From the NCBI GenBank assembly GCA_023431385.1, contig JAEYWA010000265.1:1-10555 (forward strand): a DNA stretch of 10,555 bases, given 5' to 3'. Below the pieces are notes generated by a model. The model made no database searches. It was not told where the DNA came from and saw nothing but the letters and a program-made list of their open reading frames with translations. Source of the stretch: Bacillota bacterium. Lineage in GTDB: Bacteria > Bacillota > Clostridia > Acetivibrionales > DSM-1351. Below, piece by piece: positions 1 through 6,411 of this stretch (positions are counted from its first letter, which is position 1; each line of letters begins with the position of its first letter). The position numbers were made by a program, and so were the translations under genes.

Positions 1-110
1 TGCAAAATAAAAAATTTGGCAGCAGCCCCTTCTCTATACCCCGTTTGCTACAACCACACAATTATAAGAATACCTGAAGTTAGAGAGCTGCACCCCTTTG
101 TCAAATTTGC

Positions 111-139
111 TTTTCAAATGGAGGAGAATATTATATAAT
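111..139 (+). promoter_or_regulatory. Predicted sigma-A-type promoter of the acyl-CoA ligase gene
   Basis: A perfect -10 hexamer TATAAT (134-139) is preceded, after a 17-nt spacer, by TTTTCA (111-116), which matches four of six positions of the -35 consensus. The transcript would start near 146, giving a leader of about 50 nt before the ATG at 198. In AT-rich DNA such matches arise by chance, so this is a prediction only. Confidence 0.45.
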
Positions 140-184
140 TATAAATATTATCAGGTCATAAAATGTGATAATAAATAACATCTT

Positions 185-192
185 AAGGAGGG
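185..192 (+). promoter_or_regulatory. Ribosome binding site fixing the ligase start at 198
   Basis: AAGGAGGG lies 5 nt before the ATG at 198. An in-frame ATG at 165 exists but has no comparable site ahead of it, and starting there would place this Shine-Dalgarno sequence inside the coding region. Confidence 0.8.
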
Positions 193-194
193 TC

Positions 195-214
195 TATATG
201 GTAGGTACCATATA
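195..214. repeat. Perfect palindrome spanning the ligase start codon
   Basis: The arms TATATGGTA (195-203) and TACCATATA (206-214) are perfect reverse complements separated by only two bases, and the ATG start codon (198-200) lies inside the left arm. As DNA it could be a repressor operator. As RNA it could fold into a hairpin that hides the start codon. Which of these applies, if either, cannot be told from sequence. Confidence 0.5.
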
Positions 215-1673
215 CAAGAATGTCTTCAATCCGGGTGCGACAGCAATTAAATTCAAGGATAGTTCCATAACCTACGGAGAGCTTGACAAAAATGTTACAG
301 GCTATGCTAATTATTTCAAAAAATTAGGACTGATAACTGGAGAACGAGTTATTCTAAGCTGCATTAATTCGCCGGAATTTATTTATTCCTATTTTGGTGT
401 TGTAAGAAACGGAGGAATAATAGTCCCGATTAATTTACTCCTTACAATGGAGGAAATTGCTTATTTTATTAAGGATTCTGAAGCCAAAATCATGATAATC
501 CACCCTCTCATTTTACAGAAGGCCAAGATTACAAAAGAAACTATTCAAAATGCACTGAATATAGATGTAATTGTGCTTGATGAACAATTAAGACAGGAGG
601 TTAGTGAACTTTCAAATGAAAAGTTTGTAGACTCTGCAGACCTGAATGCAATCTCCACTTTTCTGTATACCTCAGGTACTACAGGGAGACAAAAGGCAGC
701 AATGCTCACACACAAGAATCTTGTTTTCAATGCCGAACAGTGCAGCCTGGGACTTAAAAGCGTTAAGGAAGATAACTACATGTGTGTACTTCCCATGTTT
801 CATGTTTTCGCATTTACGGCATGTGTATTAATGCCTCTCTGGTCGGGAGCAACAGTTACAATAATGGAAAGCTTCCAGCCAAAAGAGCTGGTTGAAACTC
901 TTATTAAAGAGAAAATCACTGTATTTATGGGTGTTCCCGCCATGTATGTTGTTTTGCTTGAAGCAGGTAAAAGTAATATAAGTTTTCCTGATTTACGTTT
1001 AGCAGTATCAGGAGGAGCCGCCCTCCCTGTTGAAATTTTCCGACAGGCAAAAGAGATATTGAAATTACCTATAGTGGAGGGCTATGGTCTTACAGAGGCC
1101 TCCCCGGCAGTATGCTTTAACCCACTTGACGGGATTCAGAAGGAAGGTTCCATAGGATTGCCACTCCCATACCAGCAATGTAAAATCGTTGATGACAACA
1201 ATGTTGAGGTTTCTGTCGGTGAGGTAGGTGAGCTTGCTGTCAGGGGAGATAATGTAATGCTTGGCTATTACAAGCAGGAGGAGGAGACCTGCAAAACCCT
1301 TGTTGAAGGATGGCTGCTTACCGGAGATATGGCTAGGATGGATGATGAGGGGTATATTTATATTGTTGACAGGAAAAAGGATATGGTTATCGTCGGAGGC
1401 CTGAATGTATATCCAAGAGAAGTTGAAGAGGTAATCTATCAGTATTCAAAGGTCAAGGAGACGGCAGTTATAGGTTTGGACGACAAGCTCAGGGGTGAAT
1501 ATGTTAAAGCCTATGTAGTGCTTAAGGAAGGTGAAGAGTGTACTTCAAAGGAACTTCTCCGCTATTTGAAGGAAAGGCTGGCAATTTATAAGCTTCCGCG
1601 AGAAATAGAGTTTATACCCGAATTACCAAAAAACAGTACCGGAAAAATAATGAAAAGATGGTTAAAGACCTGA
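198..1673 (+). CDS. AMP-forming acyl-CoA ligase (FadD/ANL superfamily)
   Basis: The 491-residue product is a cytosolic adenylate-forming enzyme expected to activate a carboxylic acid, probably a fatty acid, with ATP and then form its CoA thioester. Visible motifs in order: the phosphate-binding loop Y157-TSGTTG (157-163) followed by RQKAAMLTH; GYGLTEASP (295-303); TGD (375-377), whose Asp binds the ribose; the hinge DRKKD (391-395) followed by the acyl-CoA ligase signature GGLNVYPREVEE; and the C-terminal STGK with the catalytic Lys at 483. The length fits a stand-alone ligase, and no carrier-protein or condensation domain is attached. The loop is slightly atypical: the usual PKG is QKA. Start 198 was chosen over 165 because of the Shine-Dalgarno sequence at 185-192. 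Substrate chain length cannot be read from sequence. The next gene does not suggest a shared pathway. Confidence 0.9.
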   Translation: MVGTIYKNVFNPGATAIKFKDSSITYGELDKNVTGYANYFKKLGLITGERVILSCINSPEFIYSYFGVVRNGGIIVPINLLLTMEEIAYFIKDSEAKIMIIHPLILQKAKITKETIQNALNIDVIVLDEQLRQEVSELSNEKFVDSADLNAISTFLYTSGTTGRQKAAMLTHKNLVFNAEQCSLGLKSVKEDNYMCVLPMFHVFAFTACVLMPLWSGATVTIMESFQPKELVETLIKEKITVFMGVPAMYVVLLEAGKSNISFPDLRLAVSGGAALPVEIFRQAKEILKLPIVEGYGLTEASPAVCFNPLDGIQKEGSIGLPLPYQQCKIVDDNNVEVSVGEVGELAVRGDNVMLGYYKQEEETCKTLVEGWLLTGDMARMDDEGYIYIVDRKKDMVIVGGLNVYPREVEEVIYQYSKVKETAVIGLDDKLRGEYVKAYVVLKEGEECTSKELLRYLKERLAIYKLPREIEFIPELPKNSTGKIMKRWLKT

Positions 1674-1703
1674 TACTCGAAAGTGGTTCACTTTTAAAAA
1701 GCA

Positions 1704-1744
1704 TTCAAATACTGTAATATATACTTATAATACTAAAAGTATTA
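1704..1744 (+). promoter_or_regulatory. Predicted promoter with overlapping palindrome upstream of the SMP-30-like gene
   Basis: TATAAT (1726-1731) is preceded by TTCAAA (1704-1709) at 16 nt, a moderate -35 match. A perfect inverted repeat, TAATACT (1728-1734) and AGTATTA (1738-1744) around AAA, overlaps the -10 box and sits where a repressor would block transcription. Together they suggest the downstream gene can be transcribed separately from the ligase. A small 6-bp hairpin (1680-1694) just after the ligase stop lacks a clear T-run and is not a convincing terminator. Confidence 0.4.
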
Positions 1745-1769
1745 AATTAATTGTCCTGAGAGGGAGAAA

Positions 1770-2672
1770 ATGGGAATAAATAATATTGAAACCATTCATA
1801 CGGGAATATGCCATCTTGGTGAAGGACCTGTATGGAATTCACAAAAACTTAAGCTTTTCTGGACTGACATATATAACAGAAGGATATGGGTTTTTGATCC
1901 TGATAAAAGAAATAGTACTGTATATTGGAATGGTAGCTTCCAGGTTGGGGGATTCGCATTTACCCGTACAGGTAATATGGTTTTGTGTACCGATAAGGGA
2001 GTGTTTTTGCAGAGTATAAATGTTGAAGGATATCCTGAGAAAGATGCAGAGCTCCTTTTTGAAATACCCTTACGAGAAAATGAAATGTTCAACGACATCA
2101 CAGTTGACCCTGAAGGACGGATTTTTGCTGGGACGCTTATAAGGCCTGACTTCAAGGGAGGAACTCTATACAGGCTTGAAAAAGGGAAAAAGCCCGAGAT
2201 TATTTTGACAGAGCTGCATTGCTCAAACGGAATGACCTTCTCACTGGATCAGAATTATTTTTTTCATACTGATAGCACTGTCCACAGAATTACTAAATAT
2301 AGATATGACCGTAGAACTGGGGTGATAAGCAGCCCTGTCAACTATTTTCAGGGAAATGCCGAGATGGGCTCCCCTGACGGAATAACACTTGATTCCCAGG
2401 ACCACATCTGGGCTGCATTCTGGGGTGGGGGCTGCGTCAGGAGAATCAACCCGTCAGGCTGTATAGTGTCGGAGTATACTTTGCCGGCCAGGCAGCCATC
2501 AAGTGTGATGTTCGGCGGAAGAGGGCTGGAGGAACTTTATGTCACTTCTGCAGCAGAAAACGCTGAAAATATTATAACAGGATATTTCGATGACGGCACT
2601 TTCGCCGGAGGACCTCTGTACAGGCTGCGGCCTGGAGTAACCGGAAGAGAGGAATGGCTTGCTGATTTTTGA
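1770..2672 (+). CDS. SMP-30/gluconolactonase-family beta-propeller hydrolase
   Basis: The 300-residue product matches the SMP-30/gluconolactonase/LRE family, six-bladed beta-propellers that use a divalent metal to open sugar lactones or related esters. The three metal ligands known from human SMP-30 appear in the expected places: Glu18 in GEGPVW, Asn153 in CSNGM and Asp203 in SPDGI. The substrate-side segment FNDITVDPEGR begins at F107. There is no signal peptide, so the protein is probably cytosolic. The start has GAGAGGGAG (1758-1766) close upstream. The family is catalytically broad (gluconolactonase, L-arabinolactonase and others), so the exact substrate is open. The gene is followed directly by an intrinsic terminator and is probably monocistronic. 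Its 3' half looks richer in G and C than the RiPP operon downstream. Confidence 0.88.
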   Translation: MGINNIETIHTGICHLGEGPVWNSQKLKLFWTDIYNRRIWVFDPDKRNSTVYWNGSFQVGGFAFTRTGNMVLCTDKGVFLQSINVEGYPEKDAELLFEIPLRENEMFNDITVDPEGRIFAGTLIRPDFKGGTLYRLEKGKKPEIILTELHCSNGMTFSLDQNYFFHTDSTVHRITKYRYDRRTGVISSPVNYFQGNAEMGSPDGITLDSQDHIWAAFWGGGCVRRINPSGCIVSEYTLPARQPSSVMFGGRGLEELYVTSAAENAENIITGYFDDGTFAGGPLYRLRPGVTGREEWLADF

Positions 2673-2688
2673 TCAGCAAGCCATTTTT
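2653..2688 (+). terminator. Intrinsic terminator overlapping the end of the SMP-30-like gene
   Basis: A perfect 13-bp stem, AATGGCTTGCTGA (2653-2665) with TCAGCAAGCCATT (2673-2685), encloses a 7-nt loop and runs into a T-tract (2684-2688). The left arm encodes the last residues of the protein and the TGA stop (2670-2672) sits in the loop. No T-run follows on the opposite strand, so it should act mainly on the + transcript. Confidence 0.85.
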
Positions 2689-2726
2689 AACATAGATAAA
2701 TTTCTAGACTGCATGGCACTGCAATA

Positions 2727-4274
2727 CTAATTAGATTCAGTCAGGTTTTTTACCCGAGCTCTGCAGGTCAAATAGCTGAAAATCCTCTCTGAGCAGCAAT
2801 AGCCCATAATCAGGAATATGGGATAAACTCCGAAGATGTACCGTGATTTTACCTCCCAAAACATATAAAAGCCAATATAGAGATAAATCACATACACAAA
2901 TAATTCCATTCTGAAGTCTTTTTTACTTACAGCATCAAATAAATAAAGGCTTACCAGCCCTATGAGCAACCAATTTACGGAGTGCAGCATCCAATCGATA
3001 GACAGTCTGGTTGTTTTATCCCAGGGTTCAAAATATTTGATCAGGGGAGTGCTGTATAATATAAAGCGGTCGGAACTCAGAGCCTGGGACAGTCCGTAAA
3101 AGTTAACACTGTAAGTACCTTCTGTCCATAGCCAAAATATCTTTTTAATATAAGCCTTTAAAACATTTATCAGCCCTGCATGTTTATAATTTGACATAAT
3201 TTCATTTATAAAGAAAATGGAAGCATCATGTTTATTACATTTAAAGCGGTTTACGAAAATCTCCATATTTCGGCCACCATCCCAATAGCCCAGCTTTTTA
3301 AGTGGAACTCCCATGTTTATCCATCGCCAGATTGGATTTGAATGCACTCCCACCGGTTCAACAATTATACCTGTCCTAGTTCCTGCAAAACTGAAGAGCT
3401 TTAAGGGGAGGTTAAATAAAGTAAGAGACAATGACCCATAGGCTATTTTTTTTATATATGGCGTTAATTTTCTTTCAACATTAAGCAGCCAATATATTAA
3501 AATGGCTATCAGAAAAAGGAGTGTAACACTTCTCATAAAATTGCCTGCCATTAAAAAAAGAGCTGTATATACAGCATGTTTTCCATTGTTTTTCCTTGCA
3601 AAGCTAAGCGCATTTAAAACTGCAGCAAGACAAAAAGTATTGGAAATTATATCACCATAGGTAAAATTATTTAATATTACAGGCGGAATAAAAGTAACAG
3701 CCAATAAAAGTATTCCATAAGCTTTTTCCTGTTTTTCGGGATAAAGCTCCTTGTATATCCTATAAATAATCCATGCTGATACTGTACTGAAAATTGCATT
3801 TATTATTCTGAGTGTAATATAGCTTTTTGGAAGGAATGAATATATAAATGCTATAAAAACTGTTATCCCGATATTGTTTGGATAATACCCCAAATAGTTC
3901 CCGACATCCAAGGAAGTAAAATTTCCCTCGAGAAACTGCCTGGCAAATTTGTTTACAATAACTGCATCTTGGTAGGCATTGACAGGCACAAGTACTATAA
4001 ATGCTGCCTGCAGACAAAAATAGACTATAAGTGTCGAAAAAACCAATTTTTTTTCATCTATTCTTGAAAGGCTTATAGATGCTCTATTGATTAACATCAA
4101 GAACAAGAAAAAAAACAATGCAAGTCCTATAAGAAGTAAAGGGTTTTGAGGAGAAAAACTCGGGAATGGTATAGCCCAACAGTGGAGTAAAAGACTTAAT
4201 ACCCATATTAAGAAAAAAAACAATGCAAGCATATAAAAAGCTAATGACTTCAGTTTATATAGAAGATTAAACAA
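2727..4274 (-). CDS. Polytopic membrane protein, probable GT-C (ArnT/PMT-like) glycosyltransferase
   Basis: The 515-residue product is very hydrophobic, with about ten or more predicted membrane segments beginning at residues 11-33 and 45-62. This layout resembles GT-C-fold glycosyltransferases (GT39/GT83, dolichyl- or undecaprenyl-phosphate-sugar dependent). Supporting details are an acidic residue in the first large outer loop (Asp103 in AYQDAV, followed by a KFA...EGNF segment) and a late KSRY motif (476-479) just before the final membrane segment, as in PMT-like proteins. If so, it would move a sugar from a lipid carrier to a lipid, polymer or protein on the outer face of the membrane. 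Translation starts at a TTG (4272-4274), with GGAGGGG (4282-4288) 7 nt ahead. It stands alone on this strand and shows no link to its neighbours. An O-antigen-ligase-like or unclassified membrane protein remains possible. Confidence 0.62.
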   Translation of the reverse strand: MFNLLYKLKSLAFYMLALFFFLIWVLSLLLHCWAIPFPSFSPQNPLLLIGLALFFFLFLMLINRASISLSRIDEKKLVFSTLIVYFCLQAAFIVLVPVNAYQDAVIVNKFARQFLEGNFTSLDVGNYLGYYPNNIGITVFIAFIYSFLPKSYITLRIINAIFSTVSAWIIYRIYKELYPEKQEKAYGILLLAVTFIPPVILNNFTYGDIISNTFCLAAVLNALSFARKNNGKHAVYTALFLMAGNFMRSVTLLFLIAILIYWLLNVERKLTPYIKKIAYGSLSLTLFNLPLKLFSFAGTRTGIIVEPVGVHSNPIWRWINMGVPLKKLGYWDGGRNMEIFVNRFKCNKHDASIFFINEIMSNYKHAGLINVLKAYIKKIFWLWTEGTYSVNFYGLSQALSSDRFILYSTPLIKYFEPWDKTTRLSIDWMLHSVNWLLIGLVSLYLFDAVSKKDFRMELFVYVIYLYIGFYMFWEVKSRYIFGVYPIFLIMGYCCSERIFSYLTCRARVKNLTESN

Positions 4275-4281
4275 GTTCAGT

Positions 4282-4288
4282 CCCCTCC
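4282..4288 (-). promoter_or_regulatory. Ribosome binding site for the TTG-started membrane protein
   Basis: On the minus strand GGAGGGG lies 7 nt before the TTG at 4274, which supports this non-ATG start. Confidence 0.65.
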
Positions 4289-4506
4289 AACTTTATCCAT
4301 GTTATTTACTTGCGATTATTCATTTCACTTTGTAATCTGCCCGCCATACCTATTAAAATTCATGTAAATTTATTACTTTTATCTATCCACTTTACAGGCA
4401 AATAAGTAAAAAATAGTAAAAAAATGAAATAATTAATAAATATAAGGAAAATAGAATAAATACGAGAAAACGGAAGTTAATCTGAGTAAAGGAATATTTA
4501 CAAATA

Positions 4507-4535
4507 TTGCAAAAATTTGGAAGTAAAGTTAATAT
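4507..4535 (+). promoter_or_regulatory. Predicted promoter of the RiPP operon
   Basis: TTGCAA (4507-4512) and TAATAT (4530-4535) are separated by 17 nt and each matches the sigma-A consensus at four of six positions. Transcription would begin near 4542, at the base of the hairpin at 4543-4576, giving a leader of about 160 nt before the maturase ATG at 4705. Confidence 0.4.
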
Positions 4536-4542
4536 GTTATCA

Positions 4543-4576
4543 AAGAGTTAAGTTTTAAAGAACAACTTAAGCTCTT
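4543..4576 (+). promoter_or_regulatory. Leader hairpin upstream of the radical-SAM gene
   Basis: AAGAGTTAAGTT (4543-4554) pairs with AACTTAAGCTCTT (4564-4576), leaving one bulged C and a 9-nt loop. No T-run follows immediately, so a simple terminator is unlikely. A second possible stem, ATTGTTTC (4587-4594) with GAAACAAT (4645-4652), lies downstream. They could stabilise the 5' end or control translation. No known riboswitch class was recognised. Confidence 0.4.
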
Positions 4577-4690
4577 AGCTAGGGGTATTGTTTCGGTTTT
4601 TACACTTGATTATTACAACTTACGATGCTCTTTTTTCATGCCATGAAACAATCTCTTCAAACTGTTTTCCCTTAGGTATTCAAAATAATA

Positions 4691-4696
4691 AAGGAG
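4691..4696 (+). promoter_or_regulatory. Ribosome binding site fixing the maturase start at 4705
   Basis: AAGGAG lies 8 nt before the ATG at 4705. The longer open frame from 4588 has no such site and would add 39 residues not expected in this family. Confidence 0.8.
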
Positions 4697-4704
4697 TTGA
4701 AAAT

Positions 4705-5961
4705 ATGATATATACCAAGGAAAAAGCTGTTCTTGATATGGGAAGAATGGCGTGGTTAAAGCAAAGGTGCGCCACTCCAAAACCTGGAAAAATTGTTGTA
4801 AAGGTAACTCGTGATTGTAATCTGCGATGTAGCTATTGCTATACTAAAGGTGGTGAAGAAAAATTACACATCTCATTGGACATTGTTGAATCCTTCTTTG
4901 ATCAACTTGCTGAAGACAACCCAAACAAAATTGATTGTACTTTCCATGGCGGAGAACCTCTGTTGAAGCCAAATCTCCTGAAAGATATTGTTAATACATT
5001 AAATAAAAAATATTATGCTCCAAGATTATCATACAACATTCAAACAAATGCAACACTTATTAATTCCGATTGGATAGAGTTTTTTAAAGAAAATGGTATT
5101 ACATCCATTGGGGTTAGTCTTGATGGAGTTGAAGAGGTTCATGACAAATACCGCAAAAATGCAGCAGGAAAAGGTTCATTCAAAGATGTTGTAAAGGGTC
5201 TCAAAATACTACAGGATGCAGGAATTTCCGGTGGAATAATATGTGTAATAACTAATGAAAATGTTAATCAGATGGTTGAATTTATACAGTGGTGTAAGGA
5301 AAATAATATAAAGGGTGTTTCTTATAATCCGGCTTTTCAAAATGGTTATGCTGAAGGCAATTATGGAATAGCACCAAAAATCTCAGATTATTGGGAACAG
5401 TCAAAAAAACTGATAGATTGGCTGGTTGAAAATAATCGTCAATGTTCACCTGAGGATAGAATGTATGAGAGAGAAATTGAGTCGATTACCAGAAATATAA
5501 TAAGCCCCTCCAATAAAGTTTATATGTGTAATTCAACTCCATGTGGGGCAGGAACCCGCCATTTAGGTCTAGATGTAAATGGTGACGTAGAAGTATGTGA
5601 CACATTATATGGACATAAGGACTACATATTAGGAAATATTCAAAAAGACAAACTAGATGACATCATAAAAAATCCTATCATCGAAAAATTTTCAAATCGA
5701 TCCCAAGAAAAGTTATCTAATTGCAAATCATGTAATCTCAAACAATGGTGTAGCAGCGGTTGTCCAGCTGGGAACATTATACATTATGGTCCTGATGGTA
5801 TTAACAAGTCAAGTTACAATTGTGGTTTCTTCAAAAAAATAATTCCGTATCTAAAAGAAAAATTTGATAGTGGTGAGATAGACCCGGAACTTCTATGTCA
5901 ATATATACCGGATATCAACAAAACCGTTTCTAACAATAAGAAGGAAGGAATGATGGGATGA
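4705..5961 (+). CDS. Radical-SAM/SPASM peptide maturase
   Basis: The 418-residue enzyme should use S-adenosylmethionine and iron-sulfur clusters to modify the precursor encoded at 6412. The radical-SAM cluster motif is C38-NLR-C42-SY-C45, followed by the SAM-binding GGEP (82-85). The C-terminal SPASM domain is complete: C280 and C298 flank a G-x4-C element, then C340-x2-C343-x5-C349-x3-C353, and finally C373. This is the spacing that binds two auxiliary [4Fe-4S] clusters, as in anSME, PqqE-like and cyclophane-forming maturases. No fused RRE domain is visible at the N-terminus; that role falls to the next gene, whose ATG overlaps this stop (ATGA). The family makes C-C or C-S links, sulfatase formylglycine, or other changes. 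The Trp-rich, nearly Cys-free precursor core argues for a carbon-carbon link at Trp rather than a thioether. The reaction type is inferred. Confidence 0.93.
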   Translation: MIYTKEKAVLDMGRMAWLKQRCATPKPGKIVVKVTRDCNLRCSYCYTKGGEEKLHISLDIVESFFDQLAEDNPNKIDCTFHGGEPLLKPNLLKDIVNTLNKKYYAPRLSYNIQTNATLINSDWIEFFKENGITSIGVSLDGVEEVHDKYRKNAAGKGSFKDVVKGLKILQDAGISGGIICVITNENVNQMVEFIQWCKENNIKGVSYNPAFQNGYAEGNYGIAPKISDYWEQSKKLIDWLVENNRQCSPEDRMYEREIESITRNIISPSNKVYMCNSTPCGAGTRHLGLDVNGDVEVCDTLYGHKDYILGNIQKDKLDDIIKNPIIEKFSNRSQEKLSNCKSCNLKQWCSSGCPAGNIIHYGPDGINKSSYNCGFFKKIIPYLKEKFDSGEIDPELLCQYIPDINKTVSNNKKEGMMG

Positions 5962-6263
5962 AGTACCAGAAAATACAGGAAGTTACGGCTGAAAAAGTTG
6001 GAGCTGCAGAAGAGGATGACCTTGTTGCATATGATGCCAATACTGAATTAGTACATATTCTAAACTCAACGGCAGCAGAGATTTTTGAACTTATAGGTGA
6101 AGAGAGTAAAACATTGGACGAAATTATAGCTTGTTTACTGAATAAGTATGATGTCACATCTGATGCAATACGAAATGATGTTCAAGATATATTGGATGAA
6201 TTAGTGAATAAAGGACTTATTGGACGCCAAAATGCGGAGGAAGCTGTTAACAGCCAAGTTTAG
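5958..6263 (+). CDS. PqqD-family RiPP recognition element (RRE) protein
   Basis: This 101-residue protein matches the PqqD family, a small winged-helix fold that binds the leader of a precursor peptide and presents it to the modifying enzyme. The family pattern is clear: a beta-strand region at 20-34 (DDLVAYDANTELVHIL), then the hallmark LNSTAAEIFELI (35-46), a T-LDEI helix, a KYDV segment, and a final D-ILDELVNKGLI. It has no Cys and no Trp. The ATG overlaps the maturase stop by four bases, with AAGGAAGGA (5941-5949) 8 nt upstream, so the two proteins are probably made in equal amounts and act as a pair. The likely ligand is the W-x-K-P-x-L leader motif of the peptide encoded at 6412. The fold assignment is firm; the binding partner is inferred from context. 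Confidence 0.9.
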   Translation: MKYQKIQEVTAEKVGAAEEDDLVAYDANTELVHILNSTAAEIFELIGEESKTLDEIIACLLNKYDVTSDAIRNDVQDILDELVNKGLIGRQNAEEAVNSQV

Positions 6264-6411
6264 TCAGACTTAAGGATTCTTGCAATGTCAATGTTTGTTA
6301 GCAGTGCAATCTATAGGTTCTGGCATGGGGTGAAAGTGAGAAATCATCTAGCCTATGTTTGGAAACTAAAACTTATAGATTTGAACATTTCTTTTGAAAG
6401 GGGGAGAACGT
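6264..6411 (+). other. Structured spacer between the RRE gene and the precursor gene
   Basis: This 148-nt gap contains an 11-bp inverted repeat, ATCTATAGGTT (6309-6319) and AACTTATAGAT (6370-6380), pairing throughout with one G-U, around a 50-nt interior. It sits just ahead of the precursor ribosome binding site. It may be a stabilising or processing structure in the operon mRNA. No promoter with good matches was found inside it. Confidence 0.4.
6398..6406 (+). promoter_or_regulatory. Strong ribosome binding site of the precursor peptide gene
   Basis: AAGGGGGAG ends 5 nt before the ATG at 6412. It is among the purine-richest sites in the window, which fits a small peptide made in excess over its enzymes. 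Confidence 0.7.

Larger units (their letters stand above)
1..197. other. Upstream intergenic stretch before the acyl-CoA ligase
   Basis: I see no convincing coding sequence here. The stretch is AT-rich and holds a predicted promoter (111-139), a strong ribosome binding site (185-192) and the left part of a palindrome covering the start codon. It may begin just after an upstream gene that lies outside the window; nothing in it shows which. Confidence 0.5.
4275..4704. other. Divergent AT-rich intergenic region between the membrane protein and the RiPP operon
   Basis: This 430-bp region separates two divergently transcribed units. The first part (about 4380-4500) is very A-rich on the + strand with no recognisable element, and I find no convincing promoter for the minus-strand gene. 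The second part holds a predicted + promoter (4507-4535) and a structured leader (4543-4704). An open frame runs into the maturase from 4588, but its first 39 codons lack a ribosome binding site and look like untranslated leader. Confidence 0.6.

Noticed and set aside
1680..1694. Hairpin just after the ligase stop as a terminator
   Set aside because: The stem is only 6 bp with a 3-nt loop, and the following TTTT is short and runs into A; too weak to call.
1796..2155. Antisense open frames opposite the ligase, SMP-30-like, RRE and ABC genes
   Set aside because: They lie opposite well-supported conserved genes, lack ribosome binding sites and have low-quality translated sequence.
4588..4704. 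Possible 39-residue N-terminal extension of the radical-SAM protein
   Set aside because: There is no ribosome binding site at 4588, the added residues do not look like a family domain, and AAGGAG at 4691-4696 clearly serves the ATG at 4705.
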